Positions 58,419 through 64,000 of a DNA stretch of 64,000 nt are shown here, in pieces (within the stretch, counting starts at the first letter, position 1; each line of letters begins with the position of its first letter). Location of the stretch: positions 372,001-436,000 of the forward strand of contig NZ_CP016438.1 in NCBI RefSeq assembly GCF_001685355.1, in the 5' to 3' direction. The DNA is from Streptomyces lincolnensis. Its GTDB lineage: Bacteria > Actinomycetota > Actinomycetes > Streptomycetales > Streptomycetaceae. Both the position numbers and the translations under genes were made by a program. The notes under the pieces were generated by a model. That model did no database searches. It saw nothing but the letters and a program-made list of their open reading frames with translations, and was not told the DNA's origin.

Positions 58419-59132
58419 ATGTCGACCCCTACGGTCGTTCTGGTCCACGGCGCATTCGCCGACGCCGGCAGCTGGGCCGGTGTCATCACCGAGCTCCAGA
58501 GCGACGGCATCGCGGTGATCGCCCCGCCCAACCCGCTGCGCGGCCTGGCCTCCGACTCCGCGTACGTGGCGTCCGTGGCCGCCCAGGTCGAGGGACCCGT
58601 CGTCCTGGTGGGCCACTCCTACGGCGGCGCCCTCATCACCGTGGCCGGCACGACGGAGAACGTCGTCGGTCTGGTCTACGTGGCCGCCTACGCCCTGGAC
58701 GAGGGCGAGAGCCTCGGCGAGCTCCAGAACCGCTTCCCGCTCTCCCCGCTGGTCGGCAACCTCAAGGAGTGGACGTACCCCGTGGCGGGCGGGGACCCGG
58801 CCGTCGAGGTCACCATCGCCGAGGACGCCTTCCCGTCGGTGTTCGCCGCCGACGTCCCGGCGGACGTCACCCGGGTCCTCGCGGCGGCCCAACGCCCGCT
58901 GGCGGCCGCCGCGTTCGAGGAGACCGCCACCGCGGCCGCCTGGCGGACCAAGCCGTCCTGGGCCCTGGTGGCCGGCGCGGACAACGCGATCAACCCGGAG
59001 GTCGAGCGCTTCGGCGCCAAGCGGGCCGGGGCCACGGTCGTGGAGTTGGAGGGTGCCTCGCACGCCGTGGCCGTCTCCCGGCCGAAGGCGGTCGCCGACC
59101 TGATCCGGGACGCCGTACGCGCCACGAGCTGA
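58419..59132 (+). CDS. Small alpha/beta hydrolase, EstC/methylesterase-like
   Basis: 237 residues; ATG at 58419 with GAGGAG upstream. Short form of the fold: TVVLVHGAFADAGSWAGVI (oxyanion loop), nucleophile Ser67 in VVLVGHSYGGALI, VYVAAYALDEGES lid loop, Asp in ALVAGADNAINPE and His in LEGASHAVAVSRP. Members include EstC, salicylate methylesterase and hydroxynitrile lyase relatives. It follows the HSL-type esterase as an operon, which suggests sequential or parallel attack on esters; substrates unknown. No signal peptide. Confidence 0.9.
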   Translation: MSTPTVVLVHGAFADAGSWAGVITELQSDGIAVIAPPNPLRGLASDSAYVASVAAQVEGPVVLVGHSYGGALITVAGTTENVVGLVYVAAYALDEGESLGELQNRFPLSPLVGNLKEWTYPVAGGDPAVEVTIAEDAFPSVFAADVPADVTRVLAAAQRPLAAAAFEETATAAAWRTKPSWALVAGADNAINPEVERFGAKRAGATVVELEGASHAVAVSRPKAVADLIRDAVRATS

Positions 59133-59208
59133 CGCGAAGACCGCCGCGTCCGGGGCCGGTGGCACCACGTCGTGATCCGCACGGCCTCGGTGTCCCCGGC
59201 CTTTCCGC

Positions 59209-60897
59209 TCACTCCCCCGAGCCGCAGCACCCGCCCGTCTCGCCTACCGCGGGAGCGGTGTCCAGGCGGCAGAAGCACGAGGCCTCGACGGGTACGTCGG
59301 CCAACGCGGTGGCCACGCGCAGCTGTTGGGCCACGATCTGTGCCTCCCCCGCCTTGCCCAGGCGGACGAGGCACTCGTGGAGGCCGTGCAGGGCCCAGAC
59401 GTTGCCCGGGTGCTGGAGGGCTCGCGGGAGGGTGCCGTCGAGGCCGAGGTCGGCGCGGTAGACGGCCTCGGCGTCGGCGAGGCGGCCCTGTTCGAGGAGG
59501 AGGGCTCCGTAGGCGTGGCGGGTGGGTTGCATCCATCCCCAGGGCTCGTCGTAGGGGAGGTTGTCGTCCAGTGCGATCGACCGCTCCAGGGCGGCGAAGG
59601 CGGCCTCGAAGTCGCCCTTGCGGTAGTCCAGTTCGCCGTCGAGCATGGCGGAGGCGATCGCGAGGATGTCGGCGCACGTGTTGTTGAACAGCATGCGGGT
59701 CTCGGGCACGCGGGCGACCGCCTCGTGGAACAGACGGCGTTCGGCCTCCGCCTCGGCGACGCGGCCGGTGGCCGAGAGGGCGACGCCCCGGGCGTAGTGG
59801 AGCATCGCGGTCGTCACGGAGTACAGGTCCGGGTCGGTGGGCAGCGGCCGGGCCAGGATGTCGGCCCAGCGGCCGAAGCGGATCAGGACGTGGACCCGCA
59901 TGGCGAGGAAGGCCTCCAGCCAGTCGGCCATGGGCGGGCTCTCGACCCGCAAGAGGTCCTCGGGGATGGATGCCTCCAGTTGCGCGGCCGTCTCCAGGGC
60001 GACCTGCGACTGGCCGAGGAACATCGCGCCGTAGATCTTGAAGTGGTAGTTGTGGCACCGGTAGAGCGTGTAGAAGTTCATCGTTCCGGACCGTGCGCGG
60101 ACCTTCTCGTCGACGGCGACGGCGAGGCTGTTGTCGCTGACCACGCGCCGGTAGTCGCCGCAGAGGACCTCCAGGTGCGAGGGCATGTGGTGGAGGTGCC
60201 CGGCGTCGGGGACCAGGCCGCGCAGGCGGTCGGCGACGAGCAGGGCCGCCTCGGGGGTCGGGGACATCTCCATCAGGTGGATGTACAGGTGCAGTACGCC
60301 CGGGTGCGACCGCCCCGCCTCCTGGGCGAGCGCGCGGTCGAGGACGGCCTTGGCCTCCAGGGTGCGGGCGCCCTCGGCGGGCTCGCCGGTGCGCAGGTCC
60401 CACAGCTGCCAGGGGGTGAGGTTCATCAGGGCGTCGGCGTACAGGGTGGCGATGTCCGGGTCGTCCGGGGCCAGGGCGTGGACGGTGCGCATGCTCTCGG
60501 CGTAGGGCTCGTTCCACACCGAGCAGTCCTCGACGGGTTTGTCCTGCGGGTAGCGGGCGCGCAGTGCCTCGATGAGGGCGCGTTCCACGGGGGTGGCGCC
60601 GGCGGCTTTCTCGTGGGCCAGTTCGACGGCGGCGTGGGTGCGGTCGACGGCGGTGGCGAGTTCCCGTTCGTCGAAGAACTCCCAGGGCTTGTTGTAGTTC
60701 GGGCCCAGGGCGTAGGCGATGCCCCAGTGGGCCATGGCGCAGTCGGGATCGGCCGCGGCGGCGGCCTCGAAGCAGGCGACGGCCTCCTCGTGGTGGAAGG
60801 CGTACGTCCACGTCAGGCCCCGGTCGAACCAGAGCTGGGCCTCGGCGGACGTCGTCGTCACCGATCGGCCGTGGGGGCCGAGGTCGTAGTACTCCAT
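59209..60897 (-). CDS. TPR protein with conserved His motif and Cys-rich tail
   Basis: 562 residues; ATG at 60897 with AGGAGA upstream. Begins YYDLGPHGRSVTTTSAEAQLWFDRGLTW and is helical throughout with TPR-like repeats (AVACFEAAAAADPDCAMAHWGIAYALG; ALHYARGVALSATGRVAEAEAERRLFHEAV; AYGALLLEQGRLADAEAVYRADL). A conserved internal element HPGVLHLYIHLMEMS and DAGHLHHMPSHLEVL carries several His that could bind a metal. The tail ends SCFCRLDTAPAVGETGGCCGSGE, with a CxC and a CC pair, unlike the rest of the protein. It is divergent from nothing obvious; role unknown, possibly metal handling. Confidence 0.8.
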   Translation of the reverse strand: MEYYDLGPHGRSVTTTSAEAQLWFDRGLTWTYAFHHEEAVACFEAAAAADPDCAMAHWGIAYALGPNYNKPWEFFDERELATAVDRTHAAVELAHEKAAGATPVERALIEALRARYPQDKPVEDCSVWNEPYAESMRTVHALAPDDPDIATLYADALMNLTPWQLWDLRTGEPAEGARTLEAKAVLDRALAQEAGRSHPGVLHLYIHLMEMSPTPEAALLVADRLRGLVPDAGHLHHMPSHLEVLCGDYRRVVSDNSLAVAVDEKVRARSGTMNFYTLYRCHNYHFKIYGAMFLGQSQVALETAAQLEASIPEDLLRVESPPMADWLEAFLAMRVHVLIRFGRWADILARPLPTDPDLYSVTTAMLHYARGVALSATGRVAEAEAERRLFHEAVARVPETRMLFNNTCADILAIASAMLDGELDYRKGDFEAAFAALERSIALDDNLPYDEPWGWMQPTRHAYGALLLEQGRLADAEAVYRADLGLDGTLPRALQHPGNVWALHGLHECLVRLGKAGEAQIVAQQLRVATALADVPVEASCFCRLDTAPAVGETGGCCGSGE

Positions 60898-60994
60898 GCG
60901 TCTCTCCTGCACGTGTGCGCCCGCTCGACGGATGATGTCCCGGTGCCGATTTTCCCCGAGTTGGACGGATCCACGTGGAAAATCGCCGTGTCGG

Positions 60995-62977
60995 TCAGGA
61001 ACGCCGAAGTCCGAGGGCGAGCGTGTCCAGGTGGTCCGCGACGGGGCCGAGCGTGAGCAGGCCGCTGCCCGCGCCCGCGAGTTCGCCCGCGGCCGGGGCG
61101 AGCGCGGTGTGTGCCCGCCGCATGGTCGGGTGGTCGCCCACCTTGGTCGCGGTGTGCGCGAGCAGGCACCACAGGGCCTCGGCCAGGTGGTCGCGGGGCG
61201 GGGCCGGCACGGTGCGAAGCAGTTGTACGGCCTCCTCCTCACGTCCCTCGTGCGCGAGCAGCAGGGGACGCACCCATGGTTCGTACGGGCCCCAGTCGGT
61301 GTGCGGGTCGGCGGTGACGCTTACGCCGTGGCGCACGTGCAGGCACAGCAGGGCCAGCGGCAGCAGCCCGGACTCCAGGCCGGGCATGCCGGCGCCGGTC
61401 AGCGTGGTGGCGGCGGCACGGTAGGCCGATTCGGCGGCGGGCAGCGGCTCGGTCAGTGCCGTGCGCAGCGCGCGGTACCCGGTGGTGAAGACCGTCACCA
61501 GGGGCAGTTCGTGCCGTGCGGCCAGCGCGTCGGCGGCCTCGGCGTGGCGGTCGGCTCCGACAAGGTCGGCGCGTGCGCAGCGTGCCTGGAGGCGGATCAG
61601 GTGGCCCAGGACCTCGTGGGTCGCCAGGCTGTTGCGGGCGGCCAGGGACAGGATCTCGGCGCCGATCCGGTCCCGCCGGGCGGCCAGGCCGGTGTGTTCG
61701 AAAGCCTGCATGAAGCGGCCGTTGAGCGCGAAGACGAGCAGGGGCGCGTCACCGAGCCGGCGGGCGATCTCCTCGGCCTGCCGGGCGGCCCGCAGCGGCC
61801 GGGCGTCGGACGCGGGCCCCTCGGGGGGCAGGGCGCCGCGTGATTCCACGGCGATGGTGGCGAGCAGCCGGGCCCGGGCCGCGTCGTGTCTGCCGGGCGG
61901 CAGCAGGCCCAGGGTCCGTTCCGCCGCTCCCACCAGCCGCTCCGACTGGTGGACGTCGTCGGAGCGGGTCCACAGGGCGGGCACGTCGTGGACGCCGATG
62001 ACACGGGCGGTCAGCTCCGGGTCGCCCAGTTGCTCGGCGGCCTCCACGGCGGCCAGCCGGTGGCGTCGGGCCGCTTCCAGGCCGCCGCCGCCGGTCACCG
62101 CCAGATCGCGCATCAGACCGGCCGTCGACTCCAGCCGGGCCCGGGCCCGCGAGGGCACGACGCTCTCGTACGCCGCGGTCGCCCGGGCCCAGACCTGCGC
62201 CGCCGAGTCGCCGAAGCCGGGATCGAGGTGGTGGGCGTGGCGCAGGACGTCCTCCTCCATACGGTTCAGCCGCGGGCCGGGGTCCACGCCCAGGTGCTCG
62301 CGCAGCAGCTGCCGGGCGCGTCGGAGAACCGCCAGCGCGTCGGTCTGCCGTCCGGAGCGGTACAGGGCCAGGGCGAGCAGCTGCCAGGCGTCCTCCCGCC
62401 AGGGGTGCTCCGCCACATGGGCGTCCAGGTCGGGCACCGCCTCCGCGGCCGCGCCGGACGCCATCCGGGCCTCGGCGCGGCGCTCGACGGCGGTCAGCCG
62501 GAGCTCCGCGAGCCGGGAGCGTTCCGCACGGGCCCAGGGTTCCTCGGCGACGTCGGCGTAGGCGGGGCCGCGCCACAGCTCCAGGGCGGAGCCCAGGCCG
62601 TCCACCGCCTCGGTGGGCGGGACGTGTGCGAGCGAGCCGACGAGGCGCTCGAAACGCCAGGCGTCGACGCTGTCGTGGTCGGCGCGCAGGGCGTAACCGG
62701 GGCCTTCGGTGACCAGCAGCCGGGCCGGTGCCCGCGGGGGCCGTTCGGGTTCCAGGGAGCGCCGCAGCCCCGCGACGAAGGTCCGCACGGCGCTCACCGC
62801 GTCCGCCGGGGGCTCCTCCCACAGGTCCGCCACCAGCCGGGCGACCGGTACGACCCGGCGCCGGGCCACCAGGAGGCGGGCCAGCACGGCGCGGTGCCGG
62901 GGGCCCTTCAGGGCCAGAGGCGCGCCCGTGTCGTCCCAGGCGGCCACGGGGCCCAGCACCCCGAACTCCACTCGCAC
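60995..62977 (-). CDS. BTAD/SARP-like regulator with a long helical C-terminal region
   Basis: 660 residues from a GTG at 62977 (second GTG at 62971). Winged helix at residues 1-95 (VEFGVLGPVAAWDDTGAPLALKGPRHRAVLARLLV), BTAD at 100-250 (DAWRFERLVGSLA to LGVDPGPRLNRMEEDVL). No NB-ARC follows; instead about 400 residues of helical repeats without Walker motifs (LDPGFGDSAAQVWARATAAYESVV to LLTLGPVADHLDTLALGLRRS). This is a SARP variant with a TPR-like sensor. It is divergent from an alpha/beta hydrolase (122 bp between starts), its probable target. Confidence 0.85.
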   Translation of the reverse strand: MRVEFGVLGPVAAWDDTGAPLALKGPRHRAVLARLLVARRRVVPVARLVADLWEEPPADAVSAVRTFVAGLRRSLEPERPPRAPARLLVTEGPGYALRADHDSVDAWRFERLVGSLAHVPPTEAVDGLGSALELWRGPAYADVAEEPWARAERSRLAELRLTAVERRAEARMASGAAAEAVPDLDAHVAEHPWREDAWQLLALALYRSGRQTDALAVLRRARQLLREHLGVDPGPRLNRMEEDVLRHAHHLDPGFGDSAAQVWARATAAYESVVPSRARARLESTAGLMRDLAVTGGGGLEAARRHRLAAVEAAEQLGDPELTARVIGVHDVPALWTRSDDVHQSERLVGAAERTLGLLPPGRHDAARARLLATIAVESRGALPPEGPASDARPLRAARQAEEIARRLGDAPLLVFALNGRFMQAFEHTGLAARRDRIGAEILSLAARNSLATHEVLGHLIRLQARCARADLVGADRHAEAADALAARHELPLVTVFTTGYRALRTALTEPLPAAESAYRAAATTLTGAGMPGLESGLLPLALLCLHVRHGVSVTADPHTDWGPYEPWVRPLLLAHEGREEEAVQLLRTVPAPPRDHLAEALWCLLAHTATKVGDHPTMRRAHTALAPAAGELAGAGSGLLTLGPVADHLDTLALGLRRS

Positions 62978-63099
62978 GCCGTTCGTCGCCCTTCCTCACC
63001 GCTTGCCGTCGGCTCAACGTACACGCGTTCATCCGCTGCTCATCGGCGCCTCGGAGGCTGAGGGCACCGCACTCCGGACCGAACGAAAGGAGCCGAACC
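62978..63099. promoter_or_regulatory. Divergent region between BTAD regulator and hydrolase
   Basis: 122 bp, no direct repeat of the SARP type (TCGAG heptamers) that I can see; a TTGCCG-like box sits at 63003-63008. GAAAGGAG (63084-63091) is the hydrolase ribosome site. Confidence 0.3.
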
Positions 63100-63978
63100 G
63101 TGGAACCGACCGTCCCGGGATTCGAGTACCACCGTGTGGAGGGCGCCGGGGGCGTCGCCCTCAATGTGGCCGTGGGAGGCCGGGGCACGCCCGTGGTCCT
63201 GCTGCACGGCTTCCCGCAGACCCACCTGATGTGGCGGCACGTCGCCGCGGACCTGGCGGCGGACCACACCGTCATCTGTCCCGACCTGCGCGGATACGGC
63301 GACAGCGACAAGCCGCGGGAGGACGGTCCCGACACCTACGCGAAGCGGACCATGGCCGCCGACGTCGTCGCCGTGGCCCGGCGGCTGGGCCACGAGCGGT
63401 TCGCGCTGGCCGGGCACGACCGCGGTGCCCTGGTGGCCTTCCGGGCGGGCCTCGACCATCCGGCCGCGATCAGCCACCTGGCCTGTCTGGACGTCCTGCC
63501 GACCCTGGACATGTGGGAGGCGTTGCGCGGGGCCGCGGCCGCCGTCGGCTTCCACCTCTACCTCATGGCCCAGCCGCCCGGCCTGCCCGAACAGATGATC
63601 ACCGCGAGTCCGGACGTCTTCTTCGGGCACTTCCTGGACCTGTGGGCCCAGGCTCCCGACGCCATCCCCTCCGACGTCCGGGCGGCCTATCTGCGCGCCT
63701 GCCGCGGGGCGGTGCCGTCGATCGTCGCCGACTACCGGGCCTCGGCGGGCATCGACGTCGCGCACGACACGGCCGACCGCGCCGCCGGGAGGCGGCTCAC
63801 CATGCCGGTGGCGGTGCTCCAGCAGGACTGGGGCGCGGCCCTCGGCTTCGACGCCGCCGCCCTGTGGGAGGCGTGGGCGTCGGACCTGCGGCACTCGACC
63901 GTGCCGTACGGGCACTTCATGGCGGAGGAGGCGCCGACGGACGTCGCCAAGGCGCTGCGTGAACTGATCGCGCGCTAG
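63100..63978 (+). CDS. Alpha/beta hydrolase with Asp nucleophile, haloacetate dehalogenase-like
   Basis: 292 residues; GTG at 63100 with AAAGGAG upstream. VVLLHGFPQTHLMWRHVAADLAADHTVICPDLRGYGDSDKP is the classic dehalogenase/epoxide-hydrolase opening. The nucleophile elbow is GHDRGA with Asp107 where lipases have Ser, which points to C-halogen or epoxide chemistry. VLQQDWGAALGF has the acid region and YGHFMAEEAP the catalytic His. The RGYGDS motif and lack of a signal peptide agree with a cytoplasmic fluoroacetate/haloacetate dehalogenase. Divergent from the BTAD regulator. The window ends 22 nt later. Confidence 0.9.
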   Translation: MEPTVPGFEYHRVEGAGGVALNVAVGGRGTPVVLLHGFPQTHLMWRHVAADLAADHTVICPDLRGYGDSDKPREDGPDTYAKRTMAADVVAVARRLGHERFALAGHDRGALVAFRAGLDHPAAISHLACLDVLPTLDMWEALRGAAAAVGFHLYLMAQPPGLPEQMITASPDVFFGHFLDLWAQAPDAIPSDVRAAYLRACRGAVPSIVADYRASAGIDVAHDTADRAAGRRLTMPVAVLQQDWGAALGFDAAALWEAWASDLRHSTVPYGHFMAEEAPTDVAKALRELIAR

Positions 63979-64000
63979 GTCGTCTCGCTCCAGCACGTGC

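Noticed and set aside
59326..61056. A 576-codon open frame opposite the TPR protein
   Set aside because: Val/Gly/Asp-rich shadow frame; the minus-strand frame has consistent helical repeats and a ribosome site.

Overview
The window is a high-GC actinobacterial chromosome segment, almost certainly Streptomyces. The signs are a strong G/C bias at third codon positions, many GTG starts, leaderless promoters with a TAnnnT box about 7 nt before the start codon, SARP and MmyB-type regulators, a mycothiol-type DinB protein, and many lipoprotein or Tat-like export signals. I see no insertion sequence, integrase, phage gene or CRISPR array. It reads as accessory chromosome (secreted enzymes, importers, regulators, single-gene metabolic enzymes) rather than a single biosynthetic cluster.

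Region by region. 1-6.7 kb: the 3' part of a large secreted double GH43 glycosidase, a small secreted protein, a SARP regulator fused to a CGNR zinc finger, and an HxlR regulator coupled to a mycothiol-dependent-isomerase-like protein. 6.9-12.5 kb: a complete oligopeptide-type ABC importer whose second permease is fused to an ATPase. 12.7-18.7 kb: a secreted zincin, a UvrA-like protein preceded by a LexA-box-like site, a VOC protein, an NDH-2-like flavoprotein and an orphan binding lipoprotein. 18.8-28.3 kb: an S9 peptidase, a DMT transporter plus GNAT pair under a double palindrome, a sulfite-oxidase-fold enzyme, small and membrane proteins, and two beta-propeller proteins. 28.4-32.2 kb: a tightly coupled four-gene operon (HTH, ImmA/IrrE-like metallopeptidase, seven-helix membrane protein, FAD monooxygenase) with a striking paired operator. 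32.5-39.6 kb: a GH26-like secreted enzyme, an SDR/MmyB divergent pair, YceI, an ActP/DUF485 acetate symporter pair and an exported beta-carbonic anhydrase. 39.7-47.4 kb: an arginase-fold protein, a stand-alone truncated AlaRS paralogue, and a MacB-type ABC system facing a NarL-type two-component system. 47.4-52.3 kb: a flavodoxin, an aberrant tRNA-Gly(TCC) with its own terminator, a double GNAT, and a cobalamin riboswitch ahead of a corrinoid/F420-0-type ABC importer. 52.4-64 kb: a proline-rich protein and a DUF4239 protein, an AraC regulator overlapping tail-to-tail with an NB-ARC/TPR regulator, three alpha/beta hydrolases, a TPR protein with a Cys-rich tail and a BTAD regulator.

The two candidates most worth following as undescribed systems are the HTH-ImmA-7TM-monooxygenase operon (28367-32166) with its two identical 10-bp palindromes 21 bp apart, and the tRNA-Gly at 47983-48055, which keeps the glycine identity elements but departs from consensus at positions 37 and 55. 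All functional statements rest on motif recognition by eye; no search was run.
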